DNA from: Roseiflexus sp. RS-1
Lineage (GTDB): Bacteria > Chloroflexota > Chloroflexia > Chloroflexales > Roseiflexaceae
DNA: 64,000 nt
NCBI RefSeq assembly: GCF_000016665.1
Contig: NC_009523.1
Span: 2,170,001 to 2,234,000 of the forward strand
Direction: 5' to 3'
The notes beneath the pieces are model-generated. The model had not been told where the DNA came from. It searched no databases and saw nothing but the letters and a program-made list of their open reading frames with translations. A program made the position numbers and the translations under genes. Numbering within the stretch: the stretch's first letter is position 1; every line of letters begins with the position of its first letter. This document shows, one piece after another, positions 9,889 to 18,735 of this stretch.

Positions 9889-10077
9889 ACTGAGAGTCCT
9901 CCTTCGTCAGACTGGTGTGCGAAACACGCACTATCGACAACGAGACGCCGTGTCACCGTTCCGTTCGTACCAGATGCACTGCACGCAGGCGGAAACCTGC
10001 AACGCTGCTCCAACCAGGAAACAGGCGCCACCAGGACTTCGATACTCTGAATACGGTGATTGAGGCGGTCCAGTGGA

Positions 10078-10502
10078 TTATACACGATCACGCCGCAGGC
10101 GAGCAATTCGTTGCTTAAGATCGGAGATGATGTCCTGGATTGCGGACATGTCCTGTGGACTTACGAATGGGGTTAATTCGGCGAGTATTTCCGACATGTT
10201 GGGGGCGTGGTAGAACATAAGCGTGGCAACGTCGTTCTCGTACAATCCAACCCGAACGAAATCACCCTGGCGATAGAGCGACGGCAGTGCATACAGCTTC
10301 AGCAGTATGAGTCCACGAACTGTCGCAGAAGGAATGGATCGCTCGAAAAAATCCTGTCTGACGACATGGCGTTTCTTTACGTGCGAAAATAATGGATTAC
10401 TCGTCAAGAGAACATCGATCTGGAGACCTTGATAGTTTCCACGTACAAAATAGATATCTCTGTGAGCAATATCGATTTCAGGGAGCCTCTTCAGCGATCT
10501 CA
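10078..10502 (-). pseudogene. 3' part of a nucleotidyltransferase-like gene, truncated by IS copy 2
   Basis: The frame is open from the IS boundary at 10502 down to the stop at 10078, about 140 residues: RSLKRLPEIDIAHRDIY, FVRGNYQGLQIDVLLTSNPL, then VRGLILLKLYALPSLYRQGDF and IYENDV-like GLYENDVATLM. This reads as the body of an AbiEii/DUF6036-type nucleotidyltransferase lacking its N-terminal GG and D-x-D part. The stub at 2153-2271 could be that missing N-terminus: inverting the block 2272-10502 would join them. Seven or eight residues and the frame are missing at the junction, so the gene was also damaged otherwise or the two are paralogues. No native start remains. Confidence 0.65.
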
Positions 10503-10517
10503 GAGCGTGATCAAAAA

Positions 10518-10955
10518 CTAAAACCTCGGATAAAGCCTATTCAGGAGCATTGCAATAGAACCGAGATAAAGAAAGGCTTCGCTTGATTCTGGGTTGCGGT
10601 TGTTGCGGCGAATAATTATTCGCCGCAACAACCGATTGCGTCCCGCCCACGCAATCGAGCGTTCTACCACCCATCGCTTCGGGATGACCGCACATCCCTT
10701 TTGTTCAGGCGGTTTTTCGATGACATTCAGGCGTATCGTCGTGTTCTGTTGCATCCATTCATTTAACCCTTGTTTGTAGCCTTCATCCACCCGAATTTCT
10801 TGCATCCGAGGAAACGATTGATGATGCGCGGCCAAAAGCCACTCCGCGCCTTCGGTATCAGAAATGTCTGCCGGATGGACGAGCACGCGCAGCAAGAACC
10901 CATTTGTATCAACCCAGCATTGCCGTTTGCGCCCATTGACCTTTTTTTCCCCCAT
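10518..10955 (-). CDS. IS5-family transposase orfB, copy 2
   Basis: 145 residues with VHPADISDTEGAEWLL (second Asp) and RWVVERSIAWAGRNR (catalytic Glu). It contains EKPPEQKG where copy 3 has EKPPGQKG. Expected to be expressed as the second half of a frameshifted OrfAB. Confidence 0.9.
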   Translation of the reverse strand: MGEKKVNGRKRQCWVDTNGFLLRVLVHPADISDTEGAEWLLAAHHQSFPRMQEIRVDEGYKQGLNEWMQQNTTIRLNVIEKPPEQKGCAVIPKRWVVERSIAWAGRNRLLRRIIIRRNNRNPESSEAFLYLGSIAMLLNRLYPRF

Positions 10956-11343
10956 CGTCGCCGCGTTCTCCGCCTGCTTCGGTCGTTTTGACGGATTGGG
11001 AGTCCAGGACGCTGATGGACGGCTCCGGGTCGCGATTCAACGCTTGTCGCGCCAGTTTGCGCAAGGTATCATTGATTTTGATGAATGTTCCATCACGATT
11101 CCATTTGTCGAAAGAGTACCGAACCGAACTCATTGGCGGAACATCTTTTGGACGCATGCGCCATTGACAGCCCGTGCGATTTTTGGAGCGCAGCGCGTTG
11201 ACGATCGCGCGGCGATCAATTTCGGTCGGACGCCCGCCGTTGGGCGACGGGGTGATGACGAGTGGCGCGATGGCGGCCCATTGCGCATCGGTCAGATCGG
11301 TCGCATCCTTGGTTGGATAGGATCGACGTGCACGTCGTGGCAT
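10909..11343 (-). CDS. IS5-family transposase orfA, copy 2
   Basis: 144 residues, same architecture as copy 1 orfA (LTDAQWAAIAPLV, GRPTEIDRRAIVNALRSKN, VLDSQSVKTTEAGG with the first catalytic Asp). Differs from copy 3 at only about three residues, including SVRYSFDK versus SVRSSFDK. Ends in the A7 slip site shared with orfB. Confidence 0.9.
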   Translation of the reverse strand: MPRRARRSYPTKDATDLTDAQWAAIAPLVITPSPNGGRPTEIDRRAIVNALRSKNRTGCQWRMRPKDVPPMSSVRYSFDKWNRDGTFIKINDTLRKLARQALNRDPEPSISVLDSQSVKTTEAGGERGDDGGKKGQWAQTAMLG

Positions 11344-11381
11344 ACGAGATTGCTCCTCATCAGAACGGCATGGTCGCCATC

Positions 11382-12116
11382 ATGATACCACAAATCCGGT
11401 TTTCTGATCGCCCTCTGATCGGGACCATGCTGCTCGTTCTACTTGGCGACGGTGTTGTCGCTAATGTGGTATTGAGCAAGACGAAGGGCAACAGCAGCGG
11501 GTGGATTGTGATCACCACGGCGTGGGCTTTGGCCGTCTTTGTCGGCGCCTATTCCGTTGCGGCGATCAGCGGCGCGCACCTGAATCCGGCAGTGACCATC
11601 GGTCTGGTTGTCGCCGGCAAGTTTGAAGCAGCCATGGCGCCGATGTATATCGGCGCGCAGTTCATCGGTGCGTTTATTGGCGCTGTGCTTGTCTTCCTGC
11701 ACTACTATCCGCACTGGGCGGAAACCAGCGATCCAGGGTTGAAACTCGCCGTGTTCAGCACCGGTCCGGCGGTGCGCAGTGTGGCGTGGAACCTGGTCAG
11801 TGAGATTATTGGGACGTTCGTTCTGGTCTTCGGTATTCTTGCCATTGATGGACCGGTCATGAACAATGGCAGCTTCGGCGCGCTTGGAATTATTCCGGTG
11901 GCCTTTCTGGTGTGGGTGATCGGTCTGTCGTTAGGCGGTACGACCGGTTATGCCATCAATCCTGCACGTGACCTCGGTCCTCGTATTGCTCACGCAGTGC
12001 TGCCCATCCCCGGCAAGGGGAGCAGCGACTGGGGATATGCCTGGATACCGGTTGTTGGTCCGATCATCGGCGGCGCCGTCGCGGCAGCGTTGTATGTTGC
12101 TCTGGGGGCTTTCTGA
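11382..12116 (+). CDS. glpF: Aquaglyceroporin / glycerol facilitator, N-terminus replaced by IS sequence
   Basis: MIP-family channel for glycerol. The first NPA box is in GAHLNPAVTIG and the second in GYAINPARDLGPR, where the Asp after NPAR marks glycerol-permeable members; six membrane segments are apparent. Family proteins begin about eight residues before IGTMLLVLLGDGVVAN. Here IS copy 2 ends exactly at that point, and the frame continues into IS sequence, so the likely product starts at an ATG inside the IS (11382, MIPQIRFSDRP, or 11370) or at the internal ATG 11427. No ribosome site precedes any of them clearly. It heads the dhaK-dhaL-glpK-dhaM operon. Channel function may survive because only the cytoplasmic tip is changed. 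Confidence 0.85.
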   Translation: MIPQIRFSDRPLIGTMLLVLLGDGVVANVVLSKTKGNSSGWIVITTAWALAVFVGAYSVAAISGAHLNPAVTIGLVVAGKFEAAMAPMYIGAQFIGAFIGAVLVFLHYYPHWAETSDPGLKLAVFSTGPAVRSVAWNLVSEIIGTFVLVFGILAIDGPVMNNGSFGALGIIPVAFLVWVIGLSLGGTTGYAINPARDLGPRIAHAVLPIPGKGSSDWGYAWIPVVGPIIGGAVAAALYVALGAF

Positions 12117-12136
12117 GAGAGCCGCCTGGACGTAAT

Positions 12137-12191
12137 GTGGAAGGTTCTGGTGTTGTCAGCAGGGTTGCGTCGCCTTCCACAACACCAGAAC
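12137..12191 (+). promoter_or_regulatory. Intercistronic RNA element with two mutually exclusive stems
   Basis: Between glpF and dhaK, GTTCTGGTGTTGT (12144-12156) pairs perfectly with ACAACACCAGAAC (12179-12191), and GTGGAAGG (12137-12144) pairs with CCTTCCAC (12173-12180). The stems cross, so they compete or form a pseudoknot. No T-run follows, so differential mRNA stability or translational control of dhaK (ribosome site 12201-12206) is more likely than termination. Confidence 0.55.
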
Positions 12192-12216
12192 TGCTCACGT
12201 AAGGAGAGCAGGAGTC

Positions 12217-13218
12217 ATGAAAAAGCTGATCAACAAACCCGAGGATGTGGTTGTCGAGGAGTTGAAGGGCATTGAATACGCGCATCCCGATCTGGTGAAG
12301 GTTCACTACGATCCGAACTTTATCTATCGCGCCGATGCGCCGGTGCAGGGCAAAGTCGCGATCGTCTCCGGCGGCGGATCCGGTCACGAACCGATGCACG
12401 GCGGCTTCGTCGGTATGGGCATGCTGGACGCAGCCTGTCCTGGCGCTGTCTTTACCAGCCCCACCCCCGACCAGATGCTCGAAGCGGCGAAAATGGTCCA
12501 CGGCGGCGCTGGCGTGCTGTACATCGTCAAGAACTACACCGGCGACATCCTCAATTTTGATATGGCGGCCGACCTGGCGCGTGCGGAAGGAATTGAGGTA
12601 GAATCGGTTGTGACCAATGATGATGTGGCGGTGCAGGATTCGCTCTACACTGCGGGCCGACGCGGTGTGGGCGTCACGGTGCTGGCGGAGAAGATCTGCG
12701 GCGCAGCGGCTGAGGAGGGGCGTTCGCTCGGCGAGGTCGCTGAGATATGCCGCAAGGTCAACGGTTGGGGGCGCAGCATGGGTATGGCGCTGACCAGCTG
12801 CACCGTACCGCATGCGGGCAAGCCAACCTTCGATCTGCCCGACGACGAAATGGAGATCGGCATCGGCATCCATGGCGAACCGGGCCGCACCCGTATGAAA
12901 CTCAAGTCTGCCGACGAGATCACCGAGATGCTGATGGAGCCGATCCTGAACGATTTGCCGTTCCGCGCGGGTGACGATGTGCTGCTGTTTGTCAACAGCA
13001 TGGGCGGCACCCCGCTGATCGAACTCTATGTGGTGTATCGGAAGGCGTATGAGATCGCAGTCAACGCGGGTCTTAAGGTGGTACGCAACCTGATCGGACC
13101 GTACATTACCTCGCTGGAGATGGCGGGTTGCTCGATCACGCTGCTGAAAATGGATGACGAACTGATCAGGTTGTGGGACGCTCCGGTCAAGACTCCTGCG
13201 CTGCGGTGGGGAGTGTGA
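12217..13218 (+). CDS. dhaK: Dihydroxyacetone kinase, DHA-binding subunit
   Basis: 333 residues, the normal DhaK length. It binds dihydroxyacetone covalently and receives phosphate from Dha[25 protein letters not shown] near residues 48-68 is the N-terminal signature, and [10 protein letters not shown] near 220 carries the substrate-binding His that forms the hemiaminal. [17 protein letters not shown] is the conserved C-terminal block. ATG 12217 follows AAGGAG and AGGAG. DhaL starts 4 bp after its stop. The presence of a DhaM homologue in the operon argues for the PEP-dependent rather than ATP-dependent form. Confidence 0.96.
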   Translation: MKKLINKPEDVVVEELKGIEYAHPDLVKVHYDPNFIYRADAPVQGKVAIVSGGGSGHEPMHGGFVGMGMLDAACPGAVFTSPTPDQMLEAAKMVHGGAGVLYIVKNYTGDILNFDMAADLARAEGIEVESVVTNDDVAVQDSLYTAGRRGVGVTVLAEKICGAAAEEGRSLGEVAEICRKVNGWGRSMGMALTSCTVPHAGKPTFDLPDDEMEIGIGIHGEPGRTRMKLKSADEITEMLMEPILNDLPFRAGDDVLLFVNSMGGTPLIELYVVYRKAYEIAVNAGLKVVRNLIGPYITSLEMAGCSITLLKMDDELIRLWDAPVKTPALRWGV

Positions 13219-13221
13219 TCT

Positions 13222-13857
13222 ATGCCGATCAGTCGCGACGACGTTCTGTCCTGGCTCAGGGTCTACAGCCAGGCGCTGGCGGAGAACAAGGATTATCTCA
13301 CGCAACTCGACTCGAGCATCGGCGATGCCGACCACGGCGTGAACATGGACCGCGGGTTCAAGGCGGTGCTGGGAAAGTTGCCGACAGTTGCCGATAAGGA
13401 TATCGGTACGATTCTGAAGTCGGTCGGTATGACGCTGGTTCAGACCGTTGGCGGCGCAAGCGGACCGTTGTACGGGACGTTCTTCTTGCAGGCGGGCGTC
13501 GCCACGGCAAACAAGATGGAACTATCGCTTGCCGACTGGGTCACAGCCATCGACGGCGCTATCGTCAGCCTGATGGCGCGTGGAAAGGCGAATGTCGGCG
13601 ACAAGACGATGGTCGATGCGCTTGTACCGGCGCTGCATGCGCTCAAACAGGCGGTTGCCGATGGCGTCGATGAACGGGAAGCGTTGCGCCAGAGCGTCGT
13701 CGCAGCCGAACAGGGGATGAAGAACACCATTCCGATGGTGGCGCGACGAGGACGGGCTTCGTACCTGGCGGAACGAAGCGCCGGGCATCAGGATCCGGGG
13801 GCGACCTCTTCATACTTGATGTTCAAGGCGATGGAGGAAGCCTGGACGACAGAGTAG
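13222..13857 (+). CDS. dhaL: Dihydroxyacetone kinase, ADP-binding subunit
   Basis: 211 residues. DhaL holds ADP as a tightly bound coenzyme that is rephosphorylated by DhaM. The Mg-ADP site appears in SSIGDADHGVNMDRGF near residues 33-48 (the three Asp/His ligands), followed by GGASGPLYGTFF near 76-87 and KANVGDKTMVDAL near 120-132, all standard. The C-terminal GRASYLAERSAGHQDPGA is also typical. Starts 3 bp after the dhaK stop, with GGGGAG of the dhaK end serving as ribosome site. The following glpK starts about 40 bp later. Confidence 0.96.
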   Translation: MPISRDDVLSWLRVYSQALAENKDYLTQLDSSIGDADHGVNMDRGFKAVLGKLPTVADKDIGTILKSVGMTLVQTVGGASGPLYGTFFLQAGVATANKMELSLADWVTAIDGAIVSLMARGKANVGDKTMVDALVPALHALKQAVADGVDEREALRQSVVAAEQGMKNTIPMVARRGRASYLAERSAGHQDPGATSSYLMFKAMEEAWTTE

Positions 13858-13896
13858 TCGCCGGCAGTGTTGCTGGTGTGCAAAGGAGTCATGGCT

Positions 13897-15393
13897 ATGG
13901 CGAAATACGTGGCAGCGGTCGATCAGGGAACGACAAGCACGCGCTGCATGATATTCGATCATGCGGGGCGTGTGGTGGCAGTGGATCAAAAGGAACATAC
14001 CCAGATCTATCCTCAACCGGGTTGGGTTGAGCACGATCCGCTGGAGATCTGGACGCGCACGCAGGAGGTGATCGACGGGGCGTTGCGCAAGTCGGGAGTG
14101 GAACGCAGCGAGATTGCAGCCGTCGGCGTGACCAACCAGCGCGAAACGACGGTGGTGTGGGAGAAGGCGACCGGTAAGCCGGTGTACAACGCGATTGTCT
14201 GGCAGGACACGCGCACTGACCAGATCTGTAATCAACTGGCGCAGGACGGCGGGCAGGATCGTTTCCGCCCCAAAGTTGGTCTGCCGCTTGCGACCTACTT
14301 CTCCGGTCCAAAGATCACCTGGATCCTCGACAATGTGCCGGGAGTGCGCGAAAAAGCCGAGCAGGGCGAGGTGCTCTTCGGCAACATCGATACCTGGCTG
14401 ATCTGGAATATGACCGGCGGTGTCAATGGCGGCGTCCACATTACCGACGTGTCGAACGCTTCGCGCACGATGCTGATGAATCTGGAGACACTCGACTGGG
14501 ATGACGACATTCTGGACGTCATGCGCGTGCCGCGCGCAATGCTGCCGAAGATCATGCCGTCGGCTGCAGTCTATGGCGCCGCAGTCGGCGCGCTCGAAGG
14601 CATTCCGGTCGCTGGCGACCTTGGCGACCAGCAGGCGGCGCTCTTCGGTCAAACGTGTTTCAGCGTCGGTGAGGCGAAGAATACGTATGGAACCGGTTGC
14701 TTCATGCTGCTGAACACCGGTCTCAAACCGGTGCCGTCACAGAATGGCTTGCTGACGACCGTCGGGTACAAGATCGGCGATCAGCCGACGGTGTACTGCC
14801 TGGAAGGTTCGATTGCTATTACCGGCGCGCTGGTGCAGTGGCTGCGCGATAATCTGCGCTTTTTCGATTTCTCCTCGCATATCGAGGAGTATGCCAATGC
14901 GGTCGAAGATAGCGGCGGCATCTACATCGTGCCAGCGTTCTCAGGTCTGTTCGCGCCGTACTGGAAGAGCAACGCGCGCGGTGCTATCGTCGGGTTGACT
15001 CGCTATATTACGAAGAACCACATCTGCCGCGCTGCGCTTGAGGCAACCGCCTATCAGACGCGCGAAGTGCTCGATGCGATGAATAAGGACTCGGGCGTCG
15101 ATCTGACGGCGCTCAAGGTTGATGGCGGCATGGTCTTCAACAACACCCTGATGCAGTTCCAGGCTGATATTCTGGGTGTGCCGGTCATCCGCCCAACCGT
15201 GTCAGAAACAACGGCGCTGGGCGCCGCCTACGCTGCCGGTCTCGCAGTCGGCTTCTGGAAAGAAGTCGAGGATCTGCGCGCCAACTGGGGCAAGGATCAC
15301 GAGTGGTCGCCGCAGATGGATAGCGCAACCCGCGAACGTCTCTATAGCGGTTGGAAAAAAGCGGTGACCCGTACCTTCGATTGGGTTGACTGA
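13897..15393 (+). CDS. glpK: Glycerol kinase
   Basis: 498 residues, full length for the FGGY family. It phosphorylates incoming glycerol with ATP to glycerol 3-phosphate. [16 protein letters not shown] at the N-terminus is the phosphate-1 loop, IVWQDTRTD the hinge region, [13 protein letters not shown] near residue 245 the catalytic-Asp/adenosine region, and [15 protein letters not shown] the phosphate-2 loop. AAAGGAG at 13882-13888 sits 8 bp before ATG 13897 and only 2 bp before ATG 13891, so 13897 is preferred. Lying between dhaL and dhaM, it joins glycerol and dihydroxyacetone use in one transcript; a glycerol dehydrogenase is absent from the window. Confidence 0.96.
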   Translation: MAKYVAAVDQGTTSTRCMIFDHAGRVVAVDQKEHTQIYPQPGWVEHDPLEIWTRTQEVIDGALRKSGVERSEIAAVGVTNQRETTVVWEKATGKPVYNAIVWQDTRTDQICNQLAQDGGQDRFRPKVGLPLATYFSGPKITWILDNVPGVREKAEQGEVLFGNIDTWLIWNMTGGVNGGVHITDVSNASRTMLMNLETLDWDDDILDVMRVPRAMLPKIMPSAAVYGAAVGALEGIPVAGDLGDQQAALFGQTCFSVGEAKNTYGTGCFMLLNTGLKPVPSQNGLLTTVGYKIGDQPTVYCLEGSIAITGALVQWLRDNLRFFDFSSHIEEYANAVEDSGGIYIVPAFSGLFAPYWKSNARGAIVGLTRYITKNHICRAALEATAYQTREVLDAMNKDSGVDLTALKVDGGMVFNNTLMQFQADILGVPVIRPTVSETTALGAAYAAGLAVGFWKEVEDLRANWGKDHEWSPQMDSATRERLYSGWKKAVTRTFDWVD

Positions 15394-15546
15394 CCGCTGA
15401 CACAGGGCGATCCCGCCTGCGCATGCCTGATTCGTCGCCGTTGACTTCCGATCACAGCATGATCGAGCGAGAGTCACGCGACCGATCATGGCATGCGCTT
15501 TTTACTCATCGAATGCTGGCTTTCGTTTCGATGACAATTGCGACCG

Positions 15547-16149
15547 ATGGACGCCATCGATTGGGAAAGCATGTGGGCGCCATACGATGATGAGACGTAT
15601 CAGTACGTCCTGGCGCAGGTGGGTGCAGACGATGTTGTGGTCGATATTGGCGCTGGCGATCTGAGACTGGCACGGCAGCTGGCGCAGATGGTTCGCCGGG
15701 TTTATGCAGTCGAACGAAACTGTGACCTTGTTCAGCGCGTGTTGCCATTGCTGGAACCATATCCCAACCTGGTTGTGATCAATGTCGATGCCCTGGTCTG
15801 GCAACTGCCGGACGATCTGACCCTGGCGGTGTTGCTTATGCGTCACTGCACTCGTGACCATTTTGCGACCTATGTGAAGCGTTTGAAGCAGGCTGGTTGT
15901 CGAAGATTGGTGACAAATGCGCGCTGGAAAATGGGCGTGGAGGTGATCGATCTCGGTCATAACCGGCGGTACGATCCGGATCGGGCTGGCTGGTACGCCT
16001 GCCACTGCGGCGCGATAGGGTTCACTGCGCCTGAGTTTGCATCGATCACCGCACACTCGGTGAACGATATCGTCGATGTCGTTCTCTGTCCTGATTGTAT
16101 CTTGCAGGCTGGTATCGATTATGGTGAATATCGTCCTTGTGTCGCATAG
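15547..16149 (+). CDS. Small class I methyltransferase with C-terminal Cys cluster, inside the glycerol operon
   Basis: 200 residues. VVVDIGAGDLRLARQLAQ near residues 28-45 is motif I of Rossmann methyltransferases and VYAVERN the motif II acid; DALVWQLPDDLTLAVLLMRH fits motif IV. The last third has WYACHCGAIGF and VLCPDC, a possible zinc ribbon. The closest-looking relatives are rRNA-adenine-methylase-like proteins, but the substrate is unknown. ATG 15547 was chosen over TTG 15538; neither has a ribosome site. Its 3' end overlaps the dhaM start by 29 bp, so the two are translationally coupled. Its role in a glycerol operon is unexplained. Confidence 0.75.
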   Translation: MDAIDWESMWAPYDDETYQYVLAQVGADDVVVDIGAGDLRLARQLAQMVRRVYAVERNCDLVQRVLPLLEPYPNLVVINVDALVWQLPDDLTLAVLLMRHCTRDHFATYVKRLKQAGCRRLVTNARWKMGVEVIDLGHNRRYDPDRAGWYACHCGAIGFTAPEFASITAHSVNDIVDVVLCPDCILQAGIDYGEYRPCVA

Positions 16150-18643
16150 TTCCCTGCTGGCTGCCGGGATCGTGGACATGATGCGCATGGTGATGCAGCA
16201 GTCGCAGGTCTCAATTGCTGTGGCGGCAGGCGCCGACGACTCATCACAGACGCTTGGAACAGATGCGGCAAAGATCCGTGATGCCATCGAAGACGTGTAC
16301 AGCGATGATGGTGTGCTGGTGCTGATGGATCTGGGCAGCGCAGTGCTGAGTGCGGAGATGGCGCTCGATTTTCTTGCCGAAGAAAAGCGGAATCGTGTAC
16401 GATTGTGCGCTGCTCCGCTCGTCGAAGGCGCCATCGCTGCCGCTATTCAAGCCAGTCTGGGTGCGTCGCTTGATCGCGTGGCGGCAGAGGCGGAAGGGGC
16501 GCTGTCCGGCAAGATCGAGAGTCTGAGTCAGCGTGCGGGCACAGATGCTGCCGTACCCCCACCATCGTCTGCGTCTCCGGTTGCGACCGATGTGCAGCAG
16601 GTGCGACTGGTTGTTGAAAATCGCCTGGGACTGCACGCCCGACCGGCTGCGCTGTTTGTCCAGACTGCCGGTCGTTTTCAATCCGATATTCGTGTTGCCC
16701 GTGCTCATGACTCCCGGCAGGTCAATGCAAAAAGTTTCAACGCAGTGGCAGCGCTTGGCATCCGGCAGTACGACGAGATCGTCGTCTCCGCCACCGGTGC
16801 GGATGCTGCTGAAGCGCTGGCGGCATTGCAGCGACTCGCGGCAGAGAAGTTTGGAGAAGCCGATGATGTGGCGGACGAGCCGCAACCGCTGCCATCGCCT
16901 CGATCGACAGATACGCCTCCTGGCGCGCTGCGTGGCATTGCCGCATCACCCGGGTATGCTCTTGGTCAGGCGGTGGTGCTGCGCAACGTCGAACCACAGA
17001 TTGAGCGCCTTGCTATCGACGATCCTGCAGCCGAGATGTCCCGGTTTTCTGTCGCTCTGGAAGCCGTTCGCAGCAAGACACGCCAGGTGCGTGATCAGAT
17101 TGCCCAACACCATCCCTACGAGGCGGCGATCTTCGACGCATACCTGATGTTTCTCAGCGATCCTGATGTGTTGTCGCGCGTCCAGCAGATCGTCGAGCGT
17201 GAGCGCGTCAATGTCGAGTGGGCATGGCAACAGGCAGTGCGCGAGTCGGTACAGGCGTTCGAATCGCTCGACAATGATTACATGCGCGCACGCGCCGTCG
17301 ATATTCGGGATGTCGGATTGCAGGTGCTGACACAGTTGCTGGGACATACTGCCGTGACGCATGTCGATCAGTCCGGGATCGTCGTTGTTGACGATCTCTC
17401 GCCGTCCGACACCGCGCGGCTCGATCCGGCAAACGTGTTGGGTATCTGTACCGAACGCGGAAGTTCGACCTCGCACAGCGCCATTCTGGCGCGCACGCTC
17501 GGCATCCCTGCCGTCGTCGGCGTCGGTCCGGCAGTCGCACAGGTGCGACCAGAGACGCCGCTTATTATTGATGGCTTCGCCGGTCTGGTCTGGATCGATC
17601 CTGATGAGTCGATTACTGCCGATTATGCAGCGAAACTTGCGCAATGGCGTACCACGTATGAGCGTGCACAGAGATCGAGTGCCGCGCCATCCGTGACGAA
17701 AGACGGGATCGGTATCGAGGTTGCAGCGAATATCGGCAATCTCGAAGATGCACGCGCAGCACTGGCGAACGGCGCCGACGGGGTTGGATTGCTGCGCACT
17801 GAATTTCTCTTTCTTGATCGAGCGACGGCGCCCGATGAGGATGAGCAGTTCGAGGTGTATCATGCCATAGCTCGTCTGATGGATCAGCGGCCGGTTGTCA
17901 TCCGCACGCTTGATGTGGGGGGCGATAAGCCGCTGCTGTATCTTCATATGGCGCGCGAAGAGAATCCATTTCTGGGGCAACGCGCCATCCGGTTGTGTCT
18001 GGAACGTCCCGATTTGTTCAAACCGCAACTGCGCGCTATCCTGCGTGCTGCCGCTGGTCATCGGATACGAATCATGGTTCCCATGATCGCCGATATTGGC
18101 GAGTGGCGGCGCGCGCGCAGCATCCTGGACGAAACCATCGCCGAATTGCGGAACCGGGGTGTGCCGATTCCCGATCACGTGGATGTCGGTATGATGGTTG
18201 AAGTGCCGTCTGCGGCTTTGCTGGCGCATATCTTTGCGCCTGAGGTTGATTTTTTCAGTATCGGATCCAACGATCTGACGCAGTATACCCTTGCCGCCGA
18301 GCGGGGCAATGCATCTGTCGCCTATCTCCAGGATGGATTGCACCCGGCAGTCCTGATCCAGATTCGCCAGGTGGTGCAGAGCGCCGAAGCCGCCGGAAAA
18401 TGGGTGAGCGTGTGCGGTGAACTGGCTGCGGATCGCCAGGCTTTGCCAATACTGGTCGGGTTGGGAGTGAAGAAACTCAGTATGTCGCCGGGTTCGATCC
18501 CGCAGGCGAAAGAACTCGTGCGACAACTGACGCTCAGGGATGTGCAGCAATGGGCAAACCAGGCGCTTACCCTGGAGTCGGCAAAAGCGGTTCGCCACTT
18601 TATCCGGCGACAACTGGCGACGATTGGCGAATATGAGGGGTGA
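16121..18643 (+). CDS. dhaM: DhaM-HPr-Enzyme I fusion, PEP-dependent phosphodonor for DhaL
   Basis: 840 residues in three phosphotransfer modules. Residues 1-130 are the DhaM/EIIA-Man-type domain with the phospho-His in VSHSSLLAAG (His9) and VLMDLGSAVLSAEMA. Residues about 160-245 are HPr with NRLGLHARPAALF (His near 171). Residues about 265-840 are Enzyme I, with the swivelling phospho-His in GSSTSHSAILARTLGIPAVV (near 451) and the PEP-binding barrel with LLRTEFLFLDR, GSNDLTQYTLAAERGN and the catalytic Cys in VCGELAADR. All transfer His residues are present, so phosphate can pass PEP > EI > HPr > DhaM > ADP on DhaL within one chain. ATG 16121 matches the DhaM N-terminus. E. coli DhaM has the same order but a truncated EI; here EI appears full length. 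Confidence 0.93.
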   Translation: MVNIVLVSHSSLLAAGIVDMMRMVMQQSQVSIAVAAGADDSSQTLGTDAAKIRDAIEDVYSDDGVLVLMDLGSAVLSAEMALDFLAEEKRNRVRLCAAPLVEGAIAAAIQASLGASLDRVAAEAEGALSGKIESLSQRAGTDAAVPPPSSASPVATDVQQVRLVVENRLGLHARPAALFVQTAGRFQSDIRVARAHDSRQVNAKSFNAVAALGIRQYDEIVVSATGADAAEALAALQRLAAEKFGEADDVADEPQPLPSPRSTDTPPGALRGIAASPGYALGQAVVLRNVEPQIERLAIDDPAAEMSRFSVALEAVRSKTRQVRDQIAQHHPYEAAIFDAYLMFLSDPDVLSRVQQIVERERVNVEWAWQQAVRESVQAFESLDNDYMRARAVDIRDVGLQVLTQLLGHTAVTHVDQSGIVVVDDLSPSDTARLDPANVLGICTERGSSTSHSAILARTLGIPAVVGVGPAVAQVRPETPLIIDGFAGLVWIDPDESITADYAAKLAQWRTTYERAQRSSAAPSVTKDGIGIEVAANIGNLEDARAALANGADGVGLLRTEFLFLDRATAPDEDEQFEVYHAIARLMDQRPVVIRTLDVGGDKPLLYLHMAREENPFLGQRAIRLCLERPDLFKPQLRAILRAAAGHRIRIMVPMIADIGEWRRARSILDETIAELRNRGVPIPDHVDVGMMVEVPSAALLAHIFAPEVDFFSIGSNDLTQYTLAAERGNASVAYLQDGLHPAVLIQIRQVVQSAEAAGKWVSVCGELAADRQALPILVGLGVKKLSMSPGSIPQAKELVRQLTLRDVQQWANQALTLESAKAVRHFIRRQLATIGEYEG

Positions 18644-18735
18644 GGGGGTGTTTACCCCACATTGCAGGGGAGCAGGGCAGGCGACGCGGTCGCCGCCACC
18701 CGCCCGTTCCCGATCCGTCTCTCCCGGGTAACGCT

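Larger units (their letters stand above)
10503..11415 (-). mobile_element. IS5-family (IS427-like) insertion sequence, copy 2, 913 bp
   Basis: Same ends and length as copy 1, same orientation, and nearly identical to copy 3. Left flank TCA, right flank TGA. Its right end lies inside the first codons of the aquaglyceroporin gene and its left end abuts the truncated nucleotidyltransferase. It therefore separates the glycerol operon from its original upstream DNA. Confidence 0.93.

Noticed and set aside
11262-11369. Upstream extension of the aquaglyceroporin into the IS orfA region
   Set aside because: It is antisense transposase sequence; the nearest usable starts are 11370 and 11382.
16946-18613. 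Long minus-strand frame opposite dhaM
   Set aside because: It mirrors the codon structure of a clear Enzyme I gene and has no family-like motifs.
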